Shown: positions 1 through 12,589 of the stretch, one piece after another
How positions within the stretch are numbered: position 1 is the first letter of the stretch
Layout: the number at the start of each line of letters is the position of its first letter
NCBI GenBank assembly: GCA_905331475.1
Contig: CAJNYU010000397.1
Location: forward strand, 62,001-126,000
Length of the DNA stretch: 64,000 bases
Direction of reading: 5' to 3'
Source: Rotaria socialis
Taxonomy: Eukaryota > Rotifera > Eurotatoria > Philodinida > Philodinidae
Made by a program: the position numbers and the translations under genes
The notes under the pieces: model-generated
Databases searched by the model: none
What the model was told of the DNA's origin: nothing
The model's input: the letters and a program-made list of their open reading frames with translations, nothing else

Positions 1-37
1 AAGATTTATTTAGAAAATTTTTTTTGTTTGTTTTTAG

Positions 38-2993
38 AACTTGACGATCAACATGAAAATGCACTTATTGAAATTATGGTTTGTTGTGTACGTCAAGCTG
101 CAACAGGCGAATATCCAATAGGTCGTGGACAACCAAATCGAAAAGTATGTTTAAAAACAAAGTTTCATCTTTTATTTATGAATTTCTTTTTTTTTCTATA
201 TTTTAAGTTAACTATGAAAGAACAAAAACAAAAAGAAGATGATAAAAAAGTGTTAACTGATCATTTTATTAGTACTTTACCACGATTACTCAATAAAGTA
301 AAGATATATTTTGATGTAAATTTCCAATAATATTTGAAAAACAACAATTCTAGTATGTTGCTGATGCCGATAAATTACTAAACTTATTACAAATTCCATT
401 GTATTTTAATTACGAAGTTTATACAACAACACGACGAGAACGCGATCTTGATGTTTATCTAAATGCATTGAGTGACATTGTACAACGACATACAACAGCT
501 GAAGTCAGCTGAATAATTTTCTCTTTTTCTCTTTTCATAGTTTTTCTGTTTTTACTATGCTAGATTTTTGATGCTGTCTCAAAATGTTTTGAATGCATAT
601 GTGATGTTAGTTTCACATTATCAAATAGAGCTATTGCATATCGAGGAAATATTATTGATAAAATCCTAGCAAATTTTAATGCAGCTATGGGTATTTTTGA
701 AGAAATGGTAAGAAAATAGTTTAATTTTTACAATGGAATCATTTGTTGAATTTTAGGATGAAGCAGATGAAGATGATTTATATCCATTGTTACTTAATTT
801 ACGAAAAATAGATGCATTTCATCAGTAAGATTTATCATTTTATTGTATCTATATAATTGCTGTTGTTATTTTTGTTTTCATAAAGATGTTATGACCTAGG
901 AAATGTTGACTTATGGGATAAAATACATTTGCTGTTTAAAGCAACGGTTGATAATGAAGATATGTCACCAGAGGTTATTTTCTTTTAATGAATATGGTCT
1001 GAGTTTTGTTGTTGAACAATTTTTATTTCTAGATTGCTGATAAATGTTTTGGTATTGCTAATCGTAGCATACTTTGGGGATTATATCAGTTAGATATACA
1101 ATTCGATAAGGTATGTATTGCTAACTTTTATTTTTCGAATAGTAACGAAGTGAACTTTTGTATTGCAACAAATGTTGGTCAAAATTGGAATGCTTTTTTT
1201 GGCATATAACTCGTCAGATATCTAGAAAAACAAAAATTGAAAGCTTATCGAGGTGTCATTGAAAGGATACTAAAAGGAATAGGAAATAGTTTATCCGTAA
1301 GATGTTTACAGGTAATTTTATCGTGAGTGTGGTAAACACCTAATTGAACTTTTAATTAACGGATGTTTTGCTCTATTTCGAGTACGCAAGACTAATTATT
1401 TTAAAAGTGCGTGAAAGTTGTCTTTGGTATCAACGAATGATGCCTAGATAATGATGAAAAAAAGCCATAGTATACCATGAAAAAATTTCAAGGAAATTTT
1501 TGATGGTGACATTGACAATATATTACGAACTGTCTAATTTGTCATTTTAAATTAGTATATCTAATGTATTTTTAATATGTATGTATTATTTAGGATTTAT
1601 TGAAAAAACTTGTTAAACGAAGTCGTAAATTATGTACATTATGTCAAAAATTAATGTTACATACGAATACTCAAATATGTCATTATGCATATTCAACATT
1701 ATGTGACTTATTGATTAGTTTGAGTCCTCATTTAGTTGATAAAAATCCGGATTATCAATCGCTTACCATTGAAATTAATGAAAATCTTATTCAATCATTA
1801 TTAACATTTTTAAATACGTATATCTTTTTTGCAGAAGAGCCTAAAAGTATGGTTGTTTTTATTTTTATGCAATTTCAATTCTTTTTTTTTTCTTCTTCTC
1901 TAGATCAAGATGAACAAGCTAAAATTGAAACTCTTCATAAAAGACGTAATCTTCTTGCTGCCTACTGTAAATTAATTGTACATAATGTGTTACCAATTCA
2001 AGCTGCAACAAATATACTAAAATACTATGTTAAAGTAAAATTCAATATTGATGAATTGTTTTTCTTTTAACAAATTTTTATCATTTGTTATCTTTAGTAT
2101 AGCAACGATTTTGGTGATCTAATTAAAAATACATTTACACGTGCTCGCGATATTTCTAAAATTCATACTGCTAAAACCATGGCTTATAGTCTAATGGCTG
2201 TATGTAAAACGAAACAAAAACATCGTCGACTTTTCTTTTCTTTTACAATACGATTCCTATTAAATAGGTTTTTAAAGATTGTGTTGCTAGTCGTGATGCT
2301 GCCCAACAAACAGCGGGAAACGATGCAGTTATTAATATTGATCTATCACCATTAAGAGTATGAAAAATCATAATCGGTGATAGAAATTATTATGATTCTT
2401 TATTTTAATTCTATAGGAATTAGCGCGTCGATTCAATCTTTCATTTGGTCTTGACATGGCTAAACAACGAGAAGCACTAGCTGCTCTTCATCGGTAGCAT
2501 ACACTAAGATTTTTCGTTTTCGTTATTTTTATCATTCTTTTTCGGAAATATCTAGTGAATCTATTCGTTTTGCATTGACACCTTTATTCAATCACGATGA
2601 TCCAACACAACCTGGTCCAAATGTTCTCTTCCTTGAAGTATTACCCGAATTTTCTTCGAAACTTCTTAAACCAGATAAAAAAGCAATGTAATTGATTCCG
2701 TGAAAAAAACTTCTTCATTACTGTTATTTGATTTTTTTATCCTTTAGTTTTGATCATGTTGATAAACTCATTCATAGTGCAACGATCGAAGGTGATGCAT
2801 GGCAACCATTAATTAATTATCGTCGTATACTTAATGATGAGCCTGGCTGCGGTGTTGCTCCTAAAACTCGTGCATCGACAACTACTCGAGGTCGAAAACG
2901 TGCAATACCACAAGATGGTAATCGAGATTTTCTTCTTTTTTCTTTCTTAAAAAATGCATTTATTTTACTTTAGACGATAATTCTCGATCATAG
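38..2993 (+). CDS. STAG: Cohesin subunit SA/STAG (Scc3), C-terminal part; 5' end outside window
   Basis: STAG/Scc3 binds the kleisin Rad21 and helps load and hold cohesin on chromatin in the nucleus. Fifteen exons join in phase: 38-144, 208-297, 354-503, 564-707, 757-824, 886-973, 1033-1110, 1594-1846, 1904-2034, 2098-2199, 2268-2357, 2417-2493, 2556-2687, 2748-2917 and 2974-2993, giving about 565 residues and a TAG stop. Blocks line up by eye with animal STAG: ENALIEIMVCCVRQAA near the start, LHKRRNLLAAYCKLIV in exon 9, ELARRFNLSFGLD in exon 12 and FLEVLPEFSSKLL in exon 13. The N-terminal half lies upstream of the window. The protein stops shortly after the last HEAT-like segment with a basic tail, so the long disordered tail of vertebrate STAGs is absent or short. 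The 483 nt intron at 1111-1593 is much longer than its neighbours. TBCB follows 223 bp downstream on the same strand. Confidence 0.92.
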
Positions 2994-3216
2994 TTCAATA
3001 CAAGAATCTTTTATTATAGTTGTGTTTTACTTTTTTTTGTTTATCATATTGATGTATATTTGTTCATGTGATTCTTGCATTCGAGCATTTGTGTATTTAC
3101 ATATATACATATATGTATTGGTTTTACTCTCTTATTTTTCTAGTCTAAAAAGACTTTTACTTAATAAAGAAACTATTTTAGAAAGAAAATTCTCTTTTTT
3201 TCTATAGATTATCATT

Positions 3217-4186
3217 ATGGCAACTGTAGATGATGTGATTGAATTTAATATTAAAAGCAATGTAGTATCAAGTGAAGCTATTCGACGTTTTAAACGATCG
3301 ATTCATATAGGAGAATTAAAAGTAAGAGAAAAATTTATAGAACAGTTCTTTTTTTTTCAGTCTATTTCTTTCCAAATTCTAGAATCAACTAGAATTAATA
3401 ACAGGTGCACAAAGTCAATCAATGAAAATTCATGTTCATGATGAACGTGGTACAAAATTATTCGATCTTGATGATGATGCACGTGTATTAGATTCTTATA
3501 ATGTTCACTCAAAAATGATTTTGCAAGTTGAAGAAACAAATTTAAAACAAGCAAATATGTTTGAGGATACGACTGACGTACCAAAATATGAACTGACACC
3601 GGAAGAATATGCAGCAAGAAAAAACACAGCAAAACAATTTCTTTTAGAGCATAAAATTGGCAAATATAATCCAGCAGCACAAGAAGAACATGCTCGAAAA
3701 GAAAAAGAAAAAGAACAACATGAACAAGAATCGGCAAATAAAATTCATGTTAATGATCGGTGAGTTTAGAGTCATACTATTGTTGTTGTTTTTTGTTTTT
3801 GAAAACATAATTTGATGATGATTTCATAGATGTGAAGTGATGGTTCCATCACAACCAACAAAAAGAGGAACTGTTATGTATAAAGGTAAGAAATATATTT
3901 AATACATTATGATTAATAAAAGTAAACTTTTCACTTTAAGGTGACGTTCATTTTAAACCAGGCGTATGGATTGGTATTCGATATGATGAACCATTAGGCA
4001 AGAATAATGGCTCGTAAGTTTTAATTAATATAAATTATCGAGAGAGAAAAACTAGTTACTCTTTATGATTACTTTAGCGTTGAAGGAAAGAAATATTTTG
4101 AATGTGTTGATAAATATGGAGCCTTTGTTCGACCAAGCGCAGTTACTGTCGGCGATTTTCCTGAAGTTGATTTAGAAGAATTATAA
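3217..4186 (+). CDS. TBCB: Tubulin-folding cofactor B
   Basis: TBCB works with TBCE to fold and dissociate alpha-tubulin in the cytosol. Exons 3217-3321, 3383-3759, 3830-3885, 3941-4013 and 4078-4186 join in phase to 239 residues, close to the roughly 244 of human TBCB. An N-terminal ubiquitin-like domain (about residues 8-95) is followed by a charged linker with the [16 protein letters not shown] stretch. A CAP-Gly domain follows, with the [19 protein letters not shown] and [14 protein letters not shown] signatures. The C-terminus ends in acidic Glu-Glu-Leu, like the family's tubulin-mimicking tail. The start is chosen because a splice-acceptor-like TTTTTTCTATAG sits ten bases upstream and no longer frame is available. 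Order, length and both domains match the family well. Confidence 0.95.
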
Positions 4187-4835
4187 TGGTTAATGTTCTT
4201 TTTTTTTCTTATTCCGTGTTGTGATATTTGAATATGATTGCACGAGTGGTGAATAAACACGATAAACATTCTTTTTAATATCAATTTACTTGAACAGATG
4301 TTTTTATTATTTCTTGTTTTCCTTCATAGAATGTCAGTTTATAGAGATGGGGTATATAGTACTTAGTTAACAAGTTCAATCAATTGATCATTACAATCTG
4401 GTAGTATAAGATTTGTGAAGTTGCATGGTCGTTACAAATTTTGGCAGAAGAAAACTAATGAAGTTTGAAATCGTAATGGATTTTTCCAAGTAGTCAAAAT
4501 GTGAAAGAAAAATAGAATATGCTACTGAAAAGATAGAGTTTTTCATTATGATCTTTTATAGTAAAATTTCTTATAGAGCTTTTGAAAGAAATTTTGTGAT
4601 AGATCTTTTGAAAAAAGGAACTGGCTATCACTGATAAACTTCCCATAACGGGCGAATACATTCAATGCCACGTGTGTTCCTACCTGAATAGAACGAAAAG
4701 AACTATGTATGACTAATTTTTTGTTACTCGTATGAGTATTTACATAATGTAAAGGAGAAAGAAAGCATGAAACAAAACAAAAATATCTCTAAAAGTGACA
4801 ATATTTTTAAATATTACCTACAATAATCCATCGTC
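4187..4835. other. Spacer between TBCB and the dsRBD gene
   Basis: About 650 bp of AT-rich sequence. The first part probably holds the TBCB 3' UTR (AATAAA-like signal near 4250). No coding exon or repeat is recognised. Confidence 0.5.
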
Positions 4836-5710
4836 ATGAATACAGCTTGGAAAAATAATCTTCAAGAATATTGCCAGCAAAATCAGATTTCTTTTCCCAA
4901 CTATCGAATAAAAACTCAATCTGGTCCAGTACACAATTTGAAATTTCAAGTAAGTAATTCTGAAATTATTAAAATGAATAGGCATTATTTTAGGTCGAAG
5001 TTGAGATAAATGGTTACTGGTATGCCGGTGATGAAAGCTGTTCATCAAAGAAAGAAGCAGAACAGTCAGCCGCTAAAAAGGCGCTAGAATGTTTACTTGA
5101 CAGAAATCAATCTTCACAAACTTCAACATGCATAAGTTCTGACGAAATTTCTGATCCAACATCATCATACGTTGAAGTTATACCCCTACCAACACAAATT
5201 CAAGTAGACTCAGTTGATTCAAAGAGCCATTTTCCAGATGAATATGCTGACATAGAAGAGTTTATAGCTAATAAAGTTAAAGAATTCGATGGACGAATTC
5301 GTAAAATAAGGCCACTAGATTCACGAGGAAAGTATAAGGTTTACATAGGTGGCTCGTATCGTTATTGTGAAAATGTTCAACGGGATCATAAAAGGAATGG
5401 AATCTATTTTATTGTTGATCCGATTAAGAAGACTTATTTTCAAAAATGTCATGATTCTCAATGTTACGGTTATCAATCAGCAATAAAGTATATAACAAAA
5501 GATCCAACAACATCTTCTCACTCTTTAGAAACGAATTCTAACAGCAACTGTTCAAAATGCCGAAAATCATTAAAACGCGCAAGCCAAATTTCATGTGAAC
5601 GTTGTGGAGAAACATTTTGTGCGCAGTGTACACAGTTCTGTGAATTATGTCATGATGCTGTTCATTGTGACCGATGTTTTGAATCATGTATTGAGTGTCA
5701 TGATTCATAA
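4836..5710 (+). CDS. dsRNA-binding domain fused to a PrimPol/UL52-type zinc site and a Cys-rich C-terminus
   Basis: Two exons, 4836-4949 and 4994-5710, join in phase to 276 residues. Residues 1-75 read as a dsRNA-binding domain: an N-terminal helix, three strands and the final helix KKEAEQSAAKKALECLL. Residues about 125-205 resemble the zinc-binding end of PrimPol and herpes UL52-type primases: C163-x6-H170-x19-C190-x4-C195, within YCENVQRDH and QKCHDSQC. That spacing equals the one I recall for human PrimPol. Residues 224-273 hold six CxxC pairs (224/227, 239/242, 247/250, 254/257, 263/266, 270/273), a compact multi-zinc module. No primase catalytic core is present in these exons. The protein probably binds nucleic acids; any role in RNAi, sensing or repair is inference. 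The intron interrupts the dsRBD. I know of no family with this architecture. Confidence 0.8.
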
Positions 5711-6184
5711 TTTGTTGAACATTTTTTCTGATCTTACTTAAAACACGAATTTATATCTTTCTTAAAAATATTTTTCTATATTTATTGGATTGTCCCCAGA
5801 AAGTGACCAACACAAGCATAGCACGATCATAGAAGAGTGTTACAGAGAGATGATCTCACTTAACTGTAGAAACGTGGCGGCATTTTTCTCTCATGCGATA
5901 GAATTTATTTTAATACAGTATGATTATTTTATGTAGATAATAAGCATTTTTTCCAAAAATATATAGAACTTCTCTAGTGGTTAACATACCGAATAATTCA
6001 TCGAAATTTGTCAAATAACCACTCCAAGATAATGGTTCTTGCGGATTCAAAAAACCGAATTCGCAAAAATTGATAACCTATCCATGATTCAAAAATGCAA
6101 ACATAATGGCAATACAATCAGTTTGATACGAACATGAGAGTGTCAAATAAAATATAGAAGACTTCATCTAAAATACCTGATGGT

Positions 6185-6588
6185 TAGTGATCTGCGTGAC
6201 CAATTCGTCGTGACCAAAGAAATAAAAGATAATTCAATAACAATTTTTATGGTGATTGCGGAAAAATAATTCTAATTGATGTTTTGTGTTCAGAATTTTA
6301 AGCTCTTCAAAATCATACAAGAAGATTGAGGATACATTCATCTGCAGCTGAGAAAACTGTGGTATATTCGCCGTGACCGGTCGTAACCAAAATTCGTCAC
6401 GACGAATGTGTCGAAGTTTTCTCCACGGTAGTTCAATGTATCCTCAATTTTCTTGTATCATTTTGAAGAGCTTAAAATTCTGAACACAAAACATCAATTA
6501 GAATTATTTTTCCACAACCACCATAGAAACTGTTATTGGATAATCTTTTGTTTCTTTGGTCACTACGGATTGGTCACGCAGATCACTA
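6185..6588. repeat. Foldback: about 400 bp near-complete inverted repeat
   Basis: The left arm (about 6185-6358) and the right arm (about 6411-6588) are reverse complements with a modest number of mismatches. Examples are TAGTGATCTGCGTGACCA on the left against TGGTCACGCAGATCACTA on the right, and a shared core around TGATGTTTTGTGTTCAGAAT. The centre is itself partly palindromic (ATTCGCCGTGAC against GTCACGACGAAT). This looks like a non-autonomous foldback/MITE-type element; no transposase is present. Confidence 0.85.
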
Positions 6589-7822
6589 CTGATGGTCTAT
6601 ACTGGTCTTTCTCTGATTTCTTCGCCTCGTCATCGAATCAACACGATTTTCTTAGTAATTATGTATAGCATTGCTTTACGAAAAGTATATCATCCGAATC
6701 AACTTCGTTTTGCTATTCTTTTTTCTTTTGTCTACTCATTACAAAAGATCATATTTGCAGAAAAGGCATCTTTGAATCGTATAGAACGACGAAATAGACA
6801 ACTGATAATTCTTTCGTCTATTGTATTTACTCTGCCAATATTTGTCTCTCGTATTTTTTCTTTGCTTACGAAGAAGATAAACAAACAAAAGAAAAATGCG
6901 ACCTAAGAATGTACGCACAATGATCAGATTACAAAATTTTATTAAAAGCTCTGAACGAGAATCATAGAGGAATAACAATCAGAGTATTATCTTCGAAGTT
7001 TACTACTGAATTGTCGAAATAAAACACAATTGGGTTCACATGATTATATCAAGATTTAACACAATTGCGACATTTCATTTAGATTCAAATAAAGCTTATC
7101 ATCCACCTATGAAATAAATCTTTGTTTTCGCAAATATACGCAGTCGTTTTTGAAAAAAAATCAATACTATATATTGCACATTGAAAATGATTTTCAAACT
7201 GAAAGTTTTTCTTTCATTGAACAGAAGGTTTCACGTTGTCATTGAATCTTGATGTGCAAAGTACACGTAAAGGTAAACGCGACATTGTGGGCTCGGTTTT
7301 GTTTCAAATGATTATTTAAAATAGAAAGCAACAGTCTAATCAGCACTATGCAAGTAGTCATAGATCTTAACAAAACTAAGTATTATAAATATTGGAGTAA
7401 TTTAATATCATCATAACTCTTCTATAGTAATTGAGACGTTTACAAATCATCTTGATTAAACACATGAAACAAATTAGATGTTTACGTACACATCTTGTAC
7501 TAATAAAAGTCAATCTCTTGAATACTTCATTTATCATGGTAAAATTTCTACTATTGAATGTCTGAACTAAATATTAGAAATTACCTATTTCTCATGTTGT
7601 ATGTATGATAATATCATCTTTAACTAGATATTAGAGTTCGATGTACGTATGCACATATACAAGAACAGTCAACTAATTATATTCATATCAAATAAAGGTC
7701 AAATTGTTTGTTCAATGATTAGAGTTCATTGAAGTTTAAAAAGTTTAAGGTAAAACTTAACATAATTATGCACCGCTGAAAAAACTCCATCAATGTCTGA
7801 TTGATGAGATAATTATTGCATA

Positions 7823-7825
<3 letters not shown>

Positions 7826-7855
<30 letters not shown>
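7826..7855. repeat. (TA)n microsatellite
   Basis: Uninterrupted alternating A/T of about 30 bp in intergenic sequence. Confidence 0.95.
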
Positions 7856-7861
<6 letters not shown>

Positions 7862-8941
7862 TTTTTGCCCTTTTAATTTCTACTTTCTGTATTATTTGCT
7901 GAAACTTCAGAAAAAAATCAATTAAATACAATCGACAGATAAATTTTAATTGCTTATGACGTCGCCTTCACTTATCAAAACAATTCATTTCAATCGATAA
8001 ATACAACATGAAAAAATCGTTAATTACACACTTTAACTCTTCGTATATTTACATAGAGAACAATTTTCAATGTAAAATGAAACAATTTCACGTACACTTC
8101 TTAAGAATCTCTAGAAATAATTTTCTTATACATCAATGAACTTTCTTTCGAAGTATATTTGTCTGTGCTCGCATATTTAACACGTCTCAAGTTCTTTAGT
8201 AGTATTTTTTTACATTTTCTCCTTCGATCACTCTAAACACACTAAGCCAAAGGTCGAGTGACAAGAGCGGATTATTTACTTGTCTCTTGACACTCACTTG
8301 TCATTACTCGATCGAGATGGCTAGTTCAACCGTCACATTCATTGCTTCAATGCGTCTTCATCATTTTTACTTTGATAATCAGCAATACCGACAAAGGCAA
8401 CCGAATGTCAACAAAAGAGAAGAAAGAATAAAGAAGAGAATAGAAGAGTTTTACTAAAAGTGTTACCGCTTGCTTCGTTTCTCGTTTTATTATTAGTATG
8501 GTTTCTGTTTTGGTGTCAACACATATACTGAATGAAATGAAACAATATCAAACGATGTGAACGTGCTCATTATATAGGCGAGCATTCTAACTTATAAGGT
8601 TGAAAAGGTTAGCATCCGGTATATATACACATATAAATTAGTTTCGATGCAGACATGATATACACACAGATGTATTCAAATTCGTTGAGTATATATGTTC
8701 AACATAAATCCTCCCGTTGTCTCTTTCTCTTTCTTTCTATCACCTTCGATCGCATTTGATTCACTATCGATATATACATTCACTCATTCTTTGGATGGTC
8801 AATTCAAGCGTGACTTGTATAGTGGACAACCAAATGATTACGACGTATACATATGTACATATATATTTGATGAGGACGCCGCTGTCATAAACGATAATTA
8901 CACATATACATTTCTTTTTTCTTTTTGGTTCGGCGTTTTTC

Positions 8942-8965
8942 TTTTTTTTTTTTTTTTTTTTTTTT
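8942..8965. repeat. Poly-T tract
   Basis: 24 consecutive T residues, with a short A run behind it. The open frame ending here is an artefact of this low-complexity stretch. Confidence 0.95.
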
Positions 8966-9352
8966 AAAAAATATTCACACGACGAAAATTATAATGTATA
9001 TAGTAAACGAGAGCGAATAAGAGAGATGAACAGGTAAGATAGAAAGAGAGAAACGGTTATTTTATACCAACGATCATTTCTTTTTCTTGCAAGTATGAAG
9101 GATGCATATTGAAGGATGGCAAATACTTAACCTCTCACCTATCATGTACTTATATACATATATGCACATGAGATCTTCTATTTAATATAAATGTGTTTTC
9201 TTTTTAAATACTCCGCTTCTTTTTTTATTCGTTCAATTTTCTTTTTGACCCGCAGTCCTTGTAATATCACATCCTGACACGCCACAAGGATGTTCATATC
9301 AGATTTTATGTACAATATCAAGAACAGTTTCATTCTGTATTTTTAGTATCAT

Positions 9353-11891
9353 ATGGCAGCGGCAATCCCCCGTCATCTTCTTGAAACACTTGTTAATTGT
9401 CCATCTTGTTCACAACGTTATAATGAACCGAGAGTTCTACCAACATGTGGGCATACCGTTTGTAAGTTTTAGTTTTGAAATAAATAGAAGAACAGAAGAA
9501 GAAGAAAAGAATTCAATCGAATATACTTAGGTACAACTTGTCTTGAAAATGAATGGAACCATCAAGAATCATCATCAACAACAAATGAACATGATGACAA
9601 ATTAAATCATTATTGTCCAATAAGAAATTGTCGAAAAGAAATATGTTCAACACTAAATAATTATACAGATTTACCAATAAATCAAACCGTTCTTGATCTT
9701 ATAGAATCATGTAACTTTCATGTTGAAGCAGCTGGACAATGTTATGTTTGCAATCAATCACCATCATTTGTTAAATGTTCACATTGTTGTTTATTTGTTT
9801 GTTTTGAATGCGCTAATCAGCATAGACGTGAAGCGTTAACAACATTAACAAATAATATAAATACATTAGAACAAGAATATTTAAATATGAATGACCAAAT
9901 TGATCATTCGAGAACAAAATTAATTGAAACAAGACAACTATCTATTGACACAATACGTTCACATTATACACGTTTAATTGATGAATTACGTTGTGCACAA
10001 ATAACAAATGAAGAAATTGTTGAAAGACAATCAACAATTTATAACAATGAACTTGAATTACTTATTGATGAACATAGACAACGTTGTGAACAAATTAACA
10101 AATCCATACAAGATTTACGAGTCATTATTACGGATTGGTCAACTATAGAACAATTTAAACAATTACAATTAAAATTAACACATTTACAAGAAGATATTCG
10201 TGAAGCAAATGAAATATTTCAAGAACATTTACCAGAAATGAAAGTATTTGAATTTGACAATGATGATTATAAAAAAGTCAACCACAATAAACATGTGGAT
10301 TCACCATCACAAACCGATGAGTTATTTTTAATTAATTGTAAACAAACTTTACTACCACCTTCAACTGAATCAATGAAAAATCTTCAAATAGATGGTATGT
10401 AACATCAAGTGTTATTCTTTTCATTGTTGAATTTGTTGTTATTGTTTTTATATAACTATGTAAATAGACGCAAGTAGTACAGCTTCATCTTCAGTCAATA
10501 ATGATCATGTCAAGATTTCTACACCGACAAATAGCCGAGCGATAAAAACCCATTCAAATGGTATAGCAAATCATTATAAATCTTTGAATATAATTTCAAC
10601 TCATCAGCCAACATTGAAAAATCTCTCCAATGATAATACAAATGATTTACTACTTGAAAATCAACAAACAACACGGCCATCTCCAACTATTATTACAAAC
10701 CATCGTGCTCATCCAGTTGCATCAGCAAATTTATTAGCAAAAACTGTTTCAAGTTCAATCGCTGATCTATCAATATCAACACACACTCATAAAATGTCTC
10801 CAACAACAATTCGTGCACCAACATTCCAATCGAAATTAGATAATTGTAATATTGAAGCATGTAAAAAAATTCCACTTTCACAAAGTTTTGATTGGGGGAT
10901 GTTAGCAGTAACAAATACAAACTTGATATTACTCTATAATAAAGATAAAAATTCATTAGTTATATTTGATTCTAACGGACACGAGAATGAAGTAAATAAA
11001 ATACACAAAACAAATAGGATTTTTAAGATTTTCGTCTTGTTTTTTTTTTTTTTATTATAGAGAATTCAATGGTCAGATGGTGACATAAAAGATTTATGTA
11101 TTTATCATGATGATAGTATAATTATAGTAGGTGAACATAAACAAGCATCAAAACCAATTGAATGTAAATTGTATGTGTGTAATTTAACACGAAAACAACT
11201 TGAACGTGAACGTGTCGTTGAACGTGGTCTTAATTGTCAACGTGTTGCATCAGATGAACAATGTATTTTTTATGCATCAGAAAAAGGTTGTAATAAATCG
11301 AAAGTATCCGTATTTGATCACGAATTACAGTTACAAATAACATTTGAATGTGGTGTTGAAATACGAAGTTTAGGTGTTGATATGCAATGCTGTTACGTGT
11401 TAGGAAAACGACGTGAACGTGAACCAGCAAGGTATTTTGTTGAAAAGCGACAAAAAAATGGTAAAAATTGATAAGATTCGTTAAATTGAGAAAGCTTTTC
11501 CTTGTTTTTTTGGAAAATAGGTCAACTCGTTCGTCGTATTGATCTATACGAAATTAATGTTGATAATATGAACCGATTGATTATTGATCCAGTTAGTCGC
11601 GGTATTATTGTAACTGATGGAGGTAATAAAAAAGTTTGGGCTGTTGGACCCGAAGGTGAAAAGAAATCGATCCAATATCGGCCATGGCGTAAGTATTTTA
11701 CTGCGGATTAATTTTACTGTGGATTAATTTTATTTTCTCTAGCATGGAGTGTGGGACTTTTAACTAATGACACATTACTTATTCTACATGCTGGCTGTTT
11801 AACGTTCCATGCATCTAACAATAATAATAATAAACAATCGAGTAATGGAACAAAAATCAAAAATATTACTTCTATTGCGGAAAAAGTTTAA
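9353..11891 (+). CDS. RING / B-box / coiled-coil protein (TRIM-like), likely E3 ubiquitin ligase
   Basis: Exons 9353-9461, 9531-10394, 10468-10991, 11061-11460, 11521-11688 and 11743-11891 join in phase to 737 residues. The RING has C16, C19, C32, H34, C37 and C40, then C65 and C70; the gap between the third and fourth pairs is stretched by a polar insert. A B-box-like zinc finger follows (about residues 105-135, CYVCNQ...CSHC...CFEC...H). Next comes a helical coiled-coil region to about residue 290 and a low-complexity Ser/Thr/Asn linker. The C-terminal 300 residues look like repeated beta strands and could be a propeller, but I cannot assign NHL repeats. RING plus B-box plus coiled coil is the tripartite motif of ubiquitin ligases. 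Substrate unknown. The nearest named TRIM cannot be decided from sequence alone. Confidence 0.85.
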
Positions 11892-12142
11892 ACTTTTCGT
11901 ACTTTTCAAAACAAAAAAACGCGTGTGAGACAATAGGACTGATGAAGATCTTTTAGTGTTGAAATAAATTGTTTTCTTTTTTCTTGTGATTTTTCATTTA
12001 ATGCTTAGACAAAACAAATAGTGAAGAGTTATAATGCGAAAATAAAAAAAAGTATGAATGTCAAGTATTATGGATGATAGTTTTCTTTATATTTTACATG
12101 AAAATTAACTTCTTTTCAAATAATCACCATGAATTCTTTTAG

Positions 12143-12220
12143 ATGTTCGAAAGATTTATATGTTTTATGATGGCAATCAACTAATGATGGAATTTCAAGA
12201 TGGTCAACAAGCACAGTATT
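12143..12220 (+). pseudogene. Orphan exon-like piece
   Basis: A short open stretch follows a good acceptor (TTCTTTTAG) and ends at TAG. It encodes roughly VRKIYMFYDGNQLMMEF and a Gln-rich end. Codon use looks protein-like, but no upstream exon was found. It could be a gene fragment, an alternative last exon of the upstream gene, or chance. Confidence 0.25.
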
Positions 12221-12589
12221 AGAATTTGTAGCAAATCTTTTCTTTTATGTTTTGAGATCAGCTTAATTTTAAAAGCGAAAATATAGGATCAATAATAAAG
12301 TAATACCAATACCAGTCAAATCTTGACGCAAAATTCACATGGGCTTGCTTTTTTGTCAAAAAAGAAATATCGTTAATGAGGACTACAAAAACTAGAACAG
12401 TCTTCTTAGAACCGAAGACTTTTCATGATGAAAAGAAGAAAAGCGTGTTCATCTCTGGTTCAAAGGCAATATCGTATATGACCGTCATACATATATATTG
12501 CTTTCTAGGATATATCAAACTCAGTAATAATCCTGAAATCTCGGTTTTCCACAAAAATCTATTGTAAATAAACTAAATATGAAGCATCA

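Larger units (their letters stand above)
5711..9352. other. Long intergenic region
   Basis: About 3.6 kb with no supported coding exon; the short open frames near 6556-6978 and 8695-8967 are low-complexity or run across repeats. It contains the foldback at 6185-6588, a TA microsatellite and a poly-T run. The last few hundred bases before the TRIM-like gene probably carry its promoter and 5' UTR: a splice-acceptor-like ATTTTTAG lies a few bases before its ATG. Confidence 0.5.

Noticed and set aside
6453-6978. Overlapping 71-116 residue frames on both strands
   Set aside because: They start inside the foldback arm and show no family features.
9353-11891. NHL-repeat propeller in the TRIM-like protein
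   Set aside because: The C-terminus is strand-rich but I could not find the repeat signature, so no NHL call is made.
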